64,000 nt of DNA from Linanthus parryae (GCA_023055425.1 JALGPY010000002.1:120168088-120232087), one strand, 5' to 3'; shown: positions 45,029 through 56,689, counted from the first letter of the stretch. Numbers and translations: made by a program. The notes: a model not told the origin generated them from the letters alone.

Positions 45029-46757
45029 CACCCCCCAACTAGCCTTTTGCTCGTCCTCGAGCAAAGAGAGCGATATTAATTTATTTATTATTATTTTTTT
45101 TTTAAAGAACCAATCATGAGAGGCACGCACTCAACTAGACAAGGCTTGACTCAATTCTAAACTAGACTCAAATATTTACAAAAACGCACACACACATTAT
45201 CTATCCTAAGTGAGAACTCAAATAAACAAAATACTAAGAGTTACTAGCTAATTTTACTTTTTTTTGGTGGGGGAAAAAGAAGAATACATAAACGTCTCCT
45301 CAAATAAATTCTCAAAGTCCAAGAAGATTGAGAAAGAAGCCTAAGGACGTCTAAGCATATACTCATACAAATGTGGGCGGTGTTTGGTAGAAGGTGACTC
45401 ATGCGAACCACAAAATTTGTTCAATTAAGTCCAATTTGCAAGAAAGTATGCCTTCAAAAATAAGGATCTCATGAAACTAGACATTCTCATACTTATTCAA
45501 AAGCACCCATGTAGGATGGACTTCCAAAGCTTTGAACAAAAATTTTTAAGAAGGGGAGATGTGGTTGTGGGCTTGTATGATCCTTTTGTGGATTTTTGGT
45601 AGATGATGCGATTTTTGTTTTTTTTTTGTTTTTTTTGTTTTTTTTTTTTGAGATTTATAGCATTAACATTTTATTTTTAACCTCAAATCCAAGGATCTCC
45701 AAGACCCACAACAAAACAGAGGAATATACACGCGAGTGGGCTTTTTAAGCTAAACCAAGGGAGCTATCTAGGTGGTGACGTAACATTATCCCCGGACACC
45801 CCTCTATTTCTTAGACATCGCATGGGGTGTCATTGGTAACCACCACTCCAATGGGCTACAAGTTTCCACCGCAAAAACGAATAGAGAAAAATCTTTTTGT
45901 GAAGTTCAAATAGCTTTAGAAAATGCACCCTTTATCAAAAGTAAAAGACGTCAAAGTTTATGTGATCAACTTAGCTTGAAGGACTTAAACATGAAACGTA
46001 AATTTAGTGTGACTTTGTGAGAACGCATGATGTCGCGGAAGGTGGGATATTGGTGTAGATGTATTGAGTATAAGCAAAGAATTCCTTTCTAAAATAAAAA
46101 TAAAAAGAACATGGACTAAGAAATTTCATTTTTTGAAAACATCTAGCTTCCTAAAATTCCCCCTTTTCACTTTTCTCATTTTTTTCTTTCTTTTTTTCAT
46201 TTTTCATTTTTTTTTTTCATTTTTTTCAAAATAAGTGACTCAACTATAACTTCCTAAGACTCAATAAAGCTATAAAATCTAGACTCAAGATGAAAGGTGA
46301 AAATAAATAAAACTAACAAAGAAAGAAGAATAAAAATATCTATGGTTTGACACGGGGAAAGAGTGATGCTTCTCATGAAAGATTCACAAATTTTTTCAAT
46401 TTTTGTAATTTTTTTAATTTTTTTGGATTTTCATTTTTTTCATTTTTTTGTATTTTTCATGTAAATCACTAATGAAGAAAAAGCATGCTTGTAACCATTT
46501 AAGCAAGAAATAAAATATACTCCCCACCCCCCAACTAAAATGTCACATTGTCCTCAATGTGTGAGAACAATGGAAGAGCATACAAATTCATATAAGAGAC
46601 AAGGGATAGATGGACCTCATTTTTCGCTTTCTTGGCCACCAAGCATAAGTTCTCCTCCAAGAGCAACCTACAAAATGGTAATAAAAAGAAAATGCAAGAA
46701 ATAGAGATAAACTAATTTATTTATTTACAAGTAGGGAGGTGGAGCAAAGAATTGATG
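45029..46757 (-). other. Polypurine tract and noncoding 3' part of element T, unit 2
   Basis: Same content as 39340-41070: tract at 45029-45041, then homopolymer-rich noncoding sequence. Small differences: one extra att near 45090 and a shorter T/G run near 45615-45650. Confidence 0.8.
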
Positions 46758-47747
46758 CTATCCAACTCCCAATCTTGGAAATTTCTTTCCATGCCATGCC
46801 CCTACTTCATTCTTAGAAAAGTACTTCTCCCTTAAAAAGTTTGATTCATTCATTAGAATAGATAGGAAAAGTTGGGGCAAGACACAAAACATGAATAAGA
46901 GATGCAAGCAAAATCTAACAATAAGGTTAGAGCAACTTGTTATGTCTTGCATCATCTTAAGAAAAGGGTTTGAAATCCTCAAATTAATTGAATCATAGAA
47001 TGGGTCTTCATAAGTTGCCAAATTTTTACTTGAAATCACAACTTGAGAGATATGGGCAACTTGTGAATCTTCAATCTCATCAATTTTAAATAAGTTATAT
47101 GGATTTAGGGATGTGGCTTCACAAGGAATAGGTAAAATCATTTGGGAACATGAAACCACATCCAAACCCTTAGGCTCATGATTTGGATCATTGACTTGGT
47201 CAAGTTGAGCCATTAGTCTCTCCTCTTTATCAAAATTTAATACATCTTCCATGAGAAAAGATGAGTAGGAGACATCACCAAAACACAAAAATTTCAATTC
47301 CTCCCAAGTAAGCTCATCTAATTCTCTAGAAGATGTAGTAAAAGAGTCTATATGAATCGGAGTATCAACACATGAACCCCCCAACTTAATTGAAGGTTCT
47401 TCCACAATTTCTAGTGGAGGGGGTTCTCCTAGAGTATCCTCTAAGTCATCACAAAAGAAGTGATGCTCATGATCATTAGAACTATGGTGAATATTAGACT
47501 CTTCATAAGCACTAGACAAAATAACATTTCCTTCATGAATGGTAGCATCCAATTCGACTTCTATCTCATCACATGAGTGATTTCCATTTTGTGAATCCTC
47601 CTCACATTTGTCACTATGTGAGTCATCCAAAATGGCTTCACTCATGTCATGGGTTGAAGAGTCATTATCAAAAATATCAATCTCACTACCAATATCACTA
47701 TCACATGCTTTCTTTGGAATGTGCAAAGGAGAAATGAATACAATCAC
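46758..47747 (-). CDS. Element T unknown ORF, C-terminal part, unit 2
   Basis: A 329-codon frame that includes the segment broken in unit 1 (EIDIFDNDSSTHDMSEAILD), so the unit 1 break is not shared. Otherwise almost identical to 41958-41071, including the hydrophobic stretch (one Ile/Met change) and the C-terminal GVG tail. Its first codons (MIVFISPLHIPKK) are out of frame with the ancestral protein, because this copy has an extra T near 47709. The true frame enters at about ACDSDIGSE. Confidence 0.7.
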   Translation of the reverse strand: MIVFISPLHIPKKACDSDIGSEIDIFDNDSSTHDMSEAILDDSHSDKCEEDSQNGNHSCDEIEVELDATIHEGNVILSSAYEESNIHHSSNDHEHHFFCDDLEDTLGEPPPLEIVEEPSIKLGGSCVDTPIHIDSFTTSSRELDELTWEELKFLCFGDVSYSSFLMEDVLNFDKEERLMAQLDQVNDPNHEPKGLDVVSCSQMILPIPCEATSLNPYNLFKIDEIEDSQVAHISQVVISSKNLATYEDPFYDSINLRISNPFLKMMQDITSCSNLIVRFCLHLLFMFCVLPQLFLSILMNESNFLREKYFSKNEVGAWHGKKFPRLGVG

Positions 47748-48375
47748 CTATCCTAGTAGCAACAACTCCATCATCATACACATCATCCAAAATTTGGTCT
47801 TGAATAGACTCGTGATGTGTGTGAATAGGAAGTTGAGACTCGTGTGATGATGAGTCTTGTGAAGAGTAAGTACTATAATCAAGAGAATCACCATGCGATT
47901 GTGAGGAAGCCACTCTATCATCCAAGTGAGAGAATGATTCTTCAAATTTTCTTTGTGATTCTCTTGATTCTATTAGTGATTCCAAAATTTCTTTATTCTC
48001 TTGAATATGCTTTTGAATTTTCTCATATAAAGAATCACTTATAGGCGTATTTAGCTCATCATTCACAAGTGATTCCCTCTCAAAATGATTAACTCCTCTT
48101 GATTCACACATCATATCATTATATTGATAAGTGCAAGAATCATGAGAGTTCAAAGTGTTTGAGGGAGGTGATTGTGCACAAGAAGCATGAGATGTGTAAT
48201 CTAGTGTCCTACTACCATGCCAAGAATACTCATTCTTAGGAAAATAATCACCATTTTTAATCGCACGTTCACGTTTAGAACGCATTGATTCCTTAGAATG
48301 ATTTTCATGACTAGTAAATGCATAGTAATAAGGAACACTAGGCCTCTCACCAAGTCCAAAATGTTCATGAGACAT
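47701..48375 (-). CDS. Element T unknown ORF, N-terminal part, unit 2
   Basis: Counterpart of 42686-41955, starting MSHEHFGLGERP at 48375. One visible residue difference (HFERES versus HFERKS). The frame ends after FAHSKESM because of the extra T in cacatgctttctttgg. The same region of unit 1 is intact, so the parental element probably carried a single ORF of nearly 600 codons. Confidence 0.7.
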   Translation of the reverse strand: MSHEHFGLGERPSVPYYYAFTSHENHSKESMRSKRERAIKNGDYFPKNEYSWHGSRTLDYTSHASCAQSPPSNTLNSHDSCTYQYNDMMCESRGVNHFERESLVNDELNTPISDSLYEKIQKHIQENKEILESLIESRESQRKFEESFSHLDDRVASSQSHGDSLDYSTYSSQDSSSHESQLPIHTHHESIQDQILDDVYDDGVVATRIGDCIHFSFAHSKESM

Positions 48376-48527
48376 TTTTTTTTCCAAGCAAGTAGATGAG
48401 AGGTACTTGATGAATGTCACAAGCCCTCTTGAATCTCACAAGCTTAAGTAAGCACAAGCAACTCGAAAAAAAATGTCAAAAACAAACTACTAACAAACTA
48501 AGCAAATCAAATCTAAAGCCTAGCCTC

Positions 48528-48545
48528 TCCCCGGCAACGGCGCCA
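48528..48545 (-). other. PBS of element T, unit 2
   Basis: Identical to the PBS of unit 1 (TGGCGCCGTTGCCGGGGA in sense), six bases inside LTR 3. Confidence 0.85.
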
Positions 48546-48551
48546 AAAACT

Positions 48552-50717
48552 TGTTGAATCGATAATTCCCAAGTATAGGAATATCGTTCTAAGTAGTACC
48601 CGAGTAAGAACGGGGTCGAATCCACAAGGAGGGGAGGTTTATACAATGACTTGCAAAACTAGAAAACGACAAACTAAAGCAAGAAACACAAACTCTCGAT
48701 GGCTTTAAAGCTTGCCAAGCTATTCAAATCCACCAAAGTCAATTGATGGAGCAAATTTGAGTTTTAAGAACTAAGTAAACAACTACTCTAGCTACGATTA
48801 AAGAAACTAAATGAAACGACAAGTAGAGAGGGGCTAGGGATCATCGGTTTCTCTAGTGACCAATTCACCTATTACATTCAAGCCGTTTCTCACTTTGCAT
48901 GTGTCAATCCACAAGACAAGTATCTCAAGAAGTGATTGCTCATACAATCCAACTCGCGACAAGAGAAGTGTGTAAATCCAACACGCTATTCAAGCACTAA
49001 AGAGGCTATTCCAATGAGTTTCTCCAAATTTCAAGTGTTTCAAGCATCAACCATATGTAAACACACACGGGTGTTTCCACATAAAAGATCAAGCAACAAA
49101 TGAGATTTGTAAATTCTCACTCAAATCACCTAACTAGAACTCGATTTCTCAAAGTTAGGATTGATGAGTTCCTCTCACTCAAATGCAACTTCAAATCAAA
49201 CACGTCAAAAGTATTCGCACATCTACCTATTCAATGCATCAAATACTTCAACAAGAGAAATCTAAATGTTGCACTAAGCATTCAAGTGAACCCAATTCAA
49301 CCCATTCATCCTTGAAGTTCAACTTGAATCAATAGAGAGATTTAGACACTAGATAGTCCCAAATCACCCAAGCAAGTGAATTAGCTAAACATTATAAGAA
49401 ATTCAAGAGAGATTGAGAGAAATTTACTTTCAATAATCAAAACTTGAATCACAATTCATGTCATACACTTGTTTTGCCAATTCAACCTCAACAACTACAC
49501 AAAACTAAGAGCAAAAATAGCCAAAAACTCAAGCTAAACTATCAACTAATGAAGAGCAAACCCTAACAAGCTACTGCTGCTGCTGTTACAGTACCAATAA
49601 CAGCAAGAACAGCAGCAAAACAGAGCAGAAACAGAGCTTCACAGTGCTCAAGAATCAGAGCACAAAACAGCCTCAAATCGGATCAAAACAGCAGCTCCTC
49701 TCTCCCTCTCTTCCTCTTTCTCGTTCTTGGCCCTTAGAGAGCTCAAGAACAACCCAGAAGAAGGCGAAATCAGAGAGAGAGAGAGGAGAAAACGAAACCC
49801 AAAACAGAGCGTCACTCCCGTCGGGTCCAAGAGAGATGTGATTTCTTCAAGATTTGTTTATATAGCCTTGTCTTTGAGCTTCCTTGGCCTCCAAGAATGT
49901 ATCTAAGCCGTCCAATTCATCCCAAGACCTCTGAATCGTTGATTTGTAGAGCTCATGAACCCTAGGTTTGATTTGGGGCTTTTCGTTTGGGTTGTTCTTG
50001 GGCCGAATTGAGCAGTGGGTTAGGGAGAGGATTGGACAAGGAGCAATTTGAGACCGGTTTCACGCGATTTGGTGGTGATTTGAGGGTCCAACGAGGCTGG
50101 CCAAAGCTTCATTCGAAGCTTCCATGGAGGCTCGAGCGTGGTTCTCTGTTCTAGCGACGGGGAGAGAGAAGAACGCTCACATCTGTGAGCTGTTTCGCCG
50201 AAAATACGCGCGGCTCCCCCCTAGTTGCTGAAATGTTTTAAAAGACCCCTGTCTCTTACTTAAAACATTCTGAAAATGGCACTCTGACCCCCAATCCGTT
50301 AAGTATCCTTCAAATAAGCCATTAAAGCGTTTCAAAACTTGCACTTAAGCCCCAATTCCGTTAATTTCTTCTCGAATATGCCCTTTGTCATCACTTTTGA
50401 CTTGCAATTTAGCCTTTAACTTGCATTTTCTTCAATTTTTGGCATCTTTTCCACTTGATTTCTTCAATATAAGCCCATCTAAATCCTTCTTCACTTCTCT
50501 TGGGCCGCAAATCCTCTTCAAATTCATCGTTTAAGCTCCCCTAGCTCGCCTCTTGCGTTTTAACTCACTTCTTTGCCTACAAAATGAGAGAAAACAACCA
50601 AAACTACGAAAACAAGCAAAAGTCTAGAAAGAGAGATAAAATAGATAAATTACACATATTAGCAAGTTAAGAAGAGTTCGTTAACATACTAAAATATGCA
50701 ATTTTAATTCATCAACA
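48552..50717 (-). repeat. LTR 3 of element T (5' LTR)
   Basis: 2166 bp, outer end TTCATCAACA followed by the catac duplication. A private ttctcgaatatg replaces ttctcaaatatg of LTRs 1 and 2 (near 50372). The near identity of the three LTRs points to a recent insertion. Confidence 0.95.
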
Positions 50718-51188
50718 CATACCCTTGCATCCAAACTGTCATAACTTCAGAACTAACAAACCAATCTGAAGGAAGTACATTTGTACCTTGATAACCCTTT
50801 TTGGTTGCAGCAGCAACTTGCTTAACCCTTGATTCTTCTCAGCAAGTTTCTCCTTTTTTGGTTATCCTTCAGTGGACTTCTTCTTGCTTTCCTTAGCAGA
50901 TTTCCCTTTTTCTTCTTCACTAGCCTTTTTCTTCTCTCCCCCTTTCTTCTTGTCTGACCTAGGTTGATCATCACCCTGAGCCTCTGTCTCCTTCTGTGGA
51001 TCAATACTTGAACCTTCATATCCCTTTTCTGTTCTGATCTTCTTTGCTGGAGGAGTGTCCTCATGCAAACTTTGAGTGTTCTCTGAATCCGAATCAGAGA
51101 TCACAATCTTCTCCTTCTTGTTTGCCCTCTTCTTATAACTGCTAGAAGCCTTTCCCTGTTGTTGAATTCTAGCTGATTTGCGCTCCAT
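50718..51188 (-). pseudogene. SIRE-like C ORF3, N-terminal part
   Basis: Starts MERKSARIQQQGKASSS at 51188, the first ATG followed by ORF3-like sequence; upstream codons belong to the spacer. Very rich in Lys, Glu and Ser (KKRANKKEKIVISDSDSENT, KKKASEEEKGKSAKESKKK), probably disordered and nuclear- or nucleic-acid-directed judging by charge alone. A stop follows KKSTEG (50862). The frame continues to the CATAC site, where element T is inserted; the rest is at 35850-37173. Confidence 0.75.
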
Positions 51189-51650
51189 TGTGGGTTTAGG
51201 GTTTTGAGAGAAGAATGTGATTGAGAGAAATTGAGAGAGAGAGCAGAGAGACATAGAAAATTGAGAGAGAATGAAGAAGAAAAAGCCCTGACTTTCAGCT
51301 TAAGTAGGTTGAAAGAATGAGTTATAATAGGACTCTACTGAAATCAACATGCAAATCGAATCTTTAAAAAATATATTTGGATATTTTAGAAAATTCTCTG
51401 ATTAATTCAAATATTATACAATTATCTAAAGAGATAACATATAATATTTGATGATCCATTTTTTTTTAAAAAAAATTTACAGTTGTTTCAAGACCTTGGA
51501 GAACAATCAAGGCCTTGAGATTTTCTGCAGTCTTAGAAATTTCAAAGCTTTGAACTATACTTTCAAGGCTTTGGAAAGTATAATCTCAAGGCTTTGAGAT
51601 TTCAACACATAAACACAAGTAAGTACTAATACTCCCCCTAAACCAATGCA
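51189..51650 (-). other. Spacer with internal polypurine-like box, SIRE-like C
   Basis: Sense ttggtttagggggagtatt (near 51645-51627) follows RNase H, as in B. The spacer contains an exact CAAGGCCTTG at 51508-51517 and several variants (caaggctttg, caaagctttg), plus an A/T run near 51460-51475. No ORF. Confidence 0.75.
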
Positions 51651-52806
51651 TCCTTGTTTAACATACCCAGTTCAAGCCTTAGGGATGAAAACCTATCATT
51701 TGGCAGAGGTTTAGTGAAAATATCAGCAATCTACATTGAAGTGGAAATAAAAGATAAAACAACATCACCTTGTTCTGCATGATCTCTAAGAAAGTGATGT
51801 CTCACATCTATGTGCTTGGTTCTTGAGTGCTGTGCTGGATTCTTAGAGATTGAAATAGCACTTTTGTTGTCTGAATAGGCACATTTCTGAAATTATAGAC
51901 AAGATCTCTAAGTTGTTGAGCAATCCACAACACTTGTGAACAACAAGCTCCAGCTGCAATGTGTTCAGCTTCTGCAAATGATAATGCTACAGAATATTGC
52001 TTCTTAGAATGCCAGCTGATCAGTGAAGATCCAAGAAATTGGCAACATCCAGAAGTACTCCTCCTATCTACTTTATATCCTGCAAAATGTGCATCTGAAT
52101 AGCCACTCAACATAAAATTAGATCTTCTTGGATACCAAAGCCCCAAGTCTTTGGTTCCATTCAAATATCCAAAAATTCTTTTGACAGCAGTTAAATGACT
52201 TTCCTTGGGATCTGCCTGAAATCTTGCACACATGTCGACACTAAACATAATATCAGGTCTACTAGCAGTTAAATACAAAAGAGATCCAATCATACCTCTA
52301 TATTCCTTTTGATTTACACTCTTACCATTTGAATCCTTGTCTAATGAGAGTGATGAACTCATAGGAGTTTTAAGTACCTGGGACTGTGTCATATTGTACT
52401 TGTTCAATAAGTCGTTGGTATACTTTCCTTGATGTACAAATATACCTTTCTTCATTTGTAAAATATGAAGTACAAGAAAGAAATTCAGTTCTCCCATTAA
52501 GCTCGTCTCAAACTCCTTGCACATCAGACTAGAGAACTCTTTTGAAAGAGCATCATTAGTAGCACCAAACAAAATATCATCCACATAGATCTGAACTACT
52601 AACAAATTAGTTTCATGATGTTTAATAAAAAGAGTTTTATCTACTAGACCTCTCTTGAAATTATTGTCAAGTAAAATGTTTGAAAGTCTATCATACCAAG
52701 GCCTTGGAGCTTGTTTTAAACCATAAAGAGCTTTGTCTAGTTTGTAAACATGATCAGGGAAGTTTTCATCTTTAAAACCAGGAGGTTGTGCTACAAAAAC
52801 ATCTTC
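51651..52806 (-). pseudogene. SIRE-like C RT (C-terminal part) and RNase H
   Basis: Sense order: EDVFVAQPPGFK and ALYGLKQAPRPWYDRL (52800-52680), then a 265-codon frame 52605-51808 with catalytic IYVDDILFGATND (52590 onward), MGELNFFLVLHILQMKKGIF, MIGSLLYLTASRPDIMFSVD, and RNase H blocks YSDAHFAGYKVDRRSTSGCC, SWHSKKQYSVALSFAEAEHI. Both the YVDD site and the RNase H core are readable. A stop near 52610 precedes this frame, and a shift after FRNVP breaks the end (the usual CDNTSAI block is out of frame near 51850). Confidence 0.85.
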
Positions 52807-53938
52807 TTATAAATAACCATTCAGAAAAGCACATTTGACATCCATTTGATATCTCTTTATGTGATTGTGAGATGCAAATGCAAGAAGTATTCTAATAGCT
52901 TCTAACATGGCAACAGGAGCAAATGTCTCCTCATAGTCTATACCTTCTTCTTGATTGTATCCCTGTGCCACAAGTCTGGCTTTGTTCCTTACCACTTTGT
53001 CATTCTCATCAAGCTTATTTCTGAACACCCATCTGGTTCCTATAACTGATTTCTCTTTTGGTCTTGGAACCAGATTCCATTCCTTGTTTCTTTCAAATTC
53101 ACTCAGCTCACTTTGCATTGCAATGATCCAGTCTGTATCTTCCAGTGCTTCCTTAGTATTCTTAGGCTCAATCAATGATACAAAAGAACTAAAGGCACAC
53201 AAGTTCTTCAACTGTCCTCTTGTCTGAGTTCTAGTTGTTGGATCAAATATAATATTGTCAGCTGGATGATCTGCAAGATACTTAAAATTCTTCCTTGGTA
53301 TCCAGGAATATGTTCCTTCAAGGCTTTGAGATTTTGGCTTTGCAGGGGGTTCAAGGCCTTGAGATTCCACTGATTGATTCTGCACTTTAGTTTTGCCTTT
53401 GTCCTCTTTCACAGCATCATCATCAGACTCATGCTTTTTCAAATTTAGATCTGCAAAACTTTCACTCAAAGAATCCTTAGTACTTTCATCAAAAATCACA
53501 TGAATACTCTCTTCTACAATCTTGGTTTTTCTATTATAAATTCTATAAGCTTTGCTAGTTTGAGAATATCCAAGAAGTACACCTTCATCACTTCTAGCAT
53601 CAAACTTACCACGATTTTCTCTACCATTATTATGTTCAAAACAGATGCAACCAAAAGGTTTGAAATAAGAGACACTAGGTTTCCTACCTTTAAACAGTTC
53701 ATAAGGAGTCTTTTTCAAAATAGGTCTAATCAAACATCTATTCAGCACATAATTGGCAGTATTAACAACTTCTGCCCACAAGAACTTTGGCAAATTACTT
53801 TCAAGTAGCATGGTTGTAGACATATCCTCAAGTGTCCTATTTTTCCTTTCAACTACTCCATTTTGCTGTGGAGTTCTATGTGTAGAAAAGTTGTGTGATA
53901 TGCCATGCTTTGCTCAAAATAAATCAAAGTCAAGTTGA
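52807..53938 (-). pseudogene. SIRE-like C integrase C-terminus and RT N-terminus
   Basis: 338 uninterrupted codons from 53823: [40 protein letters not shown], acidic linker, [20 protein letters not shown], then RT blocks [54 protein letters not shown], ending in TAA (52807-52809), after which RT continues in frame. A CAAGGCCTTG at 53352-53361 lies in the linker. 53938-53824 carries the end of the integrase core ([21 protein letters not shown]) antisense to the plus strand. Confidence 0.85.
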
Positions 53939-54773
53939 TTAAATTCCATACCATGATCACTTCTAATAGATGCAACATGCAAATTTTTCATAGTTTGAAG
54001 CTCTTTGCACAGTCTAGAAAATTCAGATAAAGCTTCAGTTTTGTCTCTAATAAACATCACCCATGTAAATCTAGAATAGTCATCTACTATAACAAGCATA
54101 TACCTCTTACCTTTTGCGGTCTGAACTCTCATAGGGCCACACAAGTCCATATGCAACACTTCTAAGGGTCTAGAAGTACTTACAAAGTTCTTTGGCTTGA
54201 ATGAGCTTCTTGTTTGTTTACCTTGTACACATGCCTTGCAAACCTCATCACCTGAATTTTTTTTGATGGTAATCCTCTTACCAAATCCTTTGATATGAGT
54301 TTATTAAAGGTGTGTATGCTAATATGCCCAAGCTTTTTATGCCAAAGCTTTGAATCTTCCTTCAAGGCCTTGAGGCATTTTAACTTGTCACCTGCAACAC
54401 TGTTAGTACTCATAGCATATATATTATATGATCTAGGAGCAGTGAGTATGCAATCTCCAGATTTCTCATCTTGCACCACACATTTCTCCTTGTCAAATAT
54501 AGCTTTATAACCTTTATCACATAACTGAGAGATACTAAGCAGATTATATTTAAGTCCATCAACAAGATAGACATTAGAGATAGAGTTGGTAGAATCATTA
54601 CCAATACTACCTATACCAATAGTATTGCATTTTGCTTTGTCACCAAGTGTAATTGTTCCTCCAGATTTTTCTGTGAGCTCAGTAAAGAGAGATTTCTTTC
54701 CACTCATATGTCTGGAACAACCACTGTCTAATATCCATTTCTGATCTTTCAAGGCATTGGTGACATCCTGCAA
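53914..54773 (-). pseudogene. SIRE-like C protease, GAG-pre-integrase and integrase core
   Basis: 54773-54180 holds the protease active site KWILDSGCSRHMSGKKSLFT, YNLLSISQLCDKGYKAIFD and LWHKKLGHISIHTFNKLISK, then shifts frame near 54260, so the CKAC box is disrupted. 54159-53914 holds the integrase core LHMDLCGPMRVQTAKGKRYM, IVDDYSRFTWVMFIRDKTEA and IRSDHGMEF, with the catalytic Asp residues present. An exact CAAGGCCTTG lies at 54363-54372. Confidence 0.85.
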
Positions 54774-55395
54774 AATTAGATAATTGCCTTAATAGGCTGT
54801 TAGACCAAGTGCAGAACTTTGAGTCATACTCAGAATCAGCCACGTGTGGTGGTCTTATTCCTTTTGGAACCCAAATCTTCCTAACCTATCCCTTAAGCTG
54901 ATAAGGATAAGTATTCCTCATAATGTGAGGTTCTGATCTTCTAAAGGGACGATTTAATCTGATATGACTAATTTTTCAACAGTAATGACATTGTGGAGAA
55001 TGTGTGCTACCAGATTTGACAAAAGTAGTTTGGCTCTTCTTTGGAAAATTTGGATTATAGCCAATCCCACTTTTATGCATTGATTTCAGACTTCCTCCAA
55101 GAATGAGATTCAGATTATGTTCTGAGCCTGTAAAACTGGCTAGGACCTTTTTAGACTCTTGAAGTTTCTCAGTCAGAGAACAAATTTTTTGTTCTAAATC
55201 CTCTGAATGAGTCTTTAGATCAACATACCTTTCAGTTAAAAGAGTGTTTTGATCAAAAATCTCTTTTATCTGTGCCTTCAAGGCTTTGAATTTTTTGTCC
55301 AAGGTCTTGAAGTCCTTTTCAATTTTTGTCTTAGAAACTTCAACAAATTTGTTGGTAAAACTAGGTTCAGGTTTTCTTTTACCTGCTCATGAACT
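54774..55395 (-). pseudogene. SIRE-like C coiled-coil linker
   Basis: Frame 55302-54976 (MDKKFKALKAQIKEIFDQNT, LEQKICSLTEKLQESKKVLA, HNLNLILGGSLKSMHKSGIG) matches the linker of B and B'. It probably forms a long coiled coil between nucleocapsid and protease. A shift near 55310 and stops after SPQCHYC break the frame. Confidence 0.75.
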
Positions 55396-56654
55396 TAAAT
55401 CTTTAAAGAAGAGATCTCATTTCTATAAATTTCCTCATTTAAAAACATACTCTTAAGAATTTCGGGAAGTACATCAGAATGACTAGCAAGAAGATTTTTT
55501 ACCATTTTCTCAATATGTCTGTCTGAAGACTTTTCTTCATCATGTTTAGCCATGAAGCACAAATTTGCTTGGTCTTCTTCTGTGTCCGAGTCACTTGATG
55601 AATGAGAATCACTCCAAGAGGCCATCATGGATTTCTTCCTTCTATTGTCACTGTCTTTCTTTTGAAAGTTCCTGTTCTTCTTATTTTGTGGACAATCCCT
55701 TACTAAATGATCTGCATCACCACATTCAAAACAATTCACTACTTTAGTTTTATGTGACTGTGATTAAGACTTACCTTTGTAGTCCTTGCTGCTTGAAGGT
55801 CTTGATCTCTCTCTGTTGTAGTCCCTGTTACCAGATTTTCTTTTCTTTTTGAGAATCCTGGAAAAGGCCTTGGAGATCAATGCTAAAGCCTCTTCATCAT
55901 CATGCTCATCTTCAGTCTCAAGGCTTTGAGATTTTTCATTGTCTTTAGCCTTGAGTGCTAAGTTCTTGATGTTTTCACTCAGATCACCTTCTACATCTTT
56001 CATAGACATTTCATGAGTGAGCAGCTTTCCTTGTAGATCATCTAGCTGAATAAGACTTAAATCCTGAGCTTCCTCAATAGCTGTTGTCTTTGGCTCCCAC
56101 TTGGCTTTTGGAAAGCTTCTCAGAATTTTCCAGACATTTTCTTCATTTGAAAACTTCTTTCCCAATGACTCCAGATTGTTCACCACATTAGTGAATCTTT
56201 TGAACATCTCCTTGATGGTCTCATCTGAGTTCATCTTGAACAGCTCATATTGCCTCAGAAGTATGTTAATCTTGGTCTGTTTAACCTGACTTGTTCCTTC
56301 ATATGTCACAAACAGTTTTTCCCATACTTCTTTGACACTTTTGCAATTTGATACTCTGTTGAACTCATCTGCATTAAGAGCACAGTATAACAGATTCATC
56401 GCCTTGTAATTTTTTGATACCTTTCCCAGTTCAGTAACTGAGACATTTTCCTCAGACTTGATGCATCTAACTCCATCTATGGTAGTGTAATACTCATGAG
56501 GACCATTCAGAACTATTGACCACGGTTTCATGTCTTGATCTATGATGAACATCTTCATCAATGCCTTCCAGTGCATGAAGTTATAACCACAGAACAATGG
56601 AGGTCTGTTTGCAGCCCTTCCTTGTGAGAATCCACCATCTCCTACATTACTCAT
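55395..56654 (-). pseudogene. SIRE-like C gag
   Basis: 298 codons in one frame (56660-55764). I take the ATG at 56654 (MSNVGDGGFSQGRAANRPPL), matching B. Capsid-like blocks: MHWKALMKMFIIDQDMKPWS, VKQTKINILLRQYELFKMNS, MFKRFTNVVNNLESLGKKFS, KAKWEPKTTAIEEAQDLSLI. One TAA at 55764-55766 after SSKDYKGKS separates it from the in-frame nucleocapsid (55739-55395) with an intact zinc knuckle CFECGDADHLVRDC (about 55733-55690) and an acidic Ser tail. This is the best-preserved gag in the window. Confidence 0.85.
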
Positions 56655-56689
56655 AGTCACAAGATTTTAGATCTATATTAGTGACCCAA

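Larger units (their letters stand above)
37174..50717 (-). mobile_element. Tandem non-autonomous LTR element T (LARD-type)
   Basis: Three 2166-bp LTRs (37174-39339, 42863-45028, 48552-50717) alternate with two 3523-bp internal regions, a period of 5689 bp. Each internal region has a tRNA-Asp type PBS beside its right LTR and a polypurine tract beside its left LTR. A single CATAC duplication flanks the array, inside ORF3 of SIRE C. There is no gag, protease, RT or integrase, but one long unfamiliar ORF per internal region. Size, long LTRs and lack of pol fit a large retrotransposon derivative mobilised in trans, plausibly by a Tat/Athila-type Gypsy element using the same PBS. That partner is inferred. 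Confidence 0.9.
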
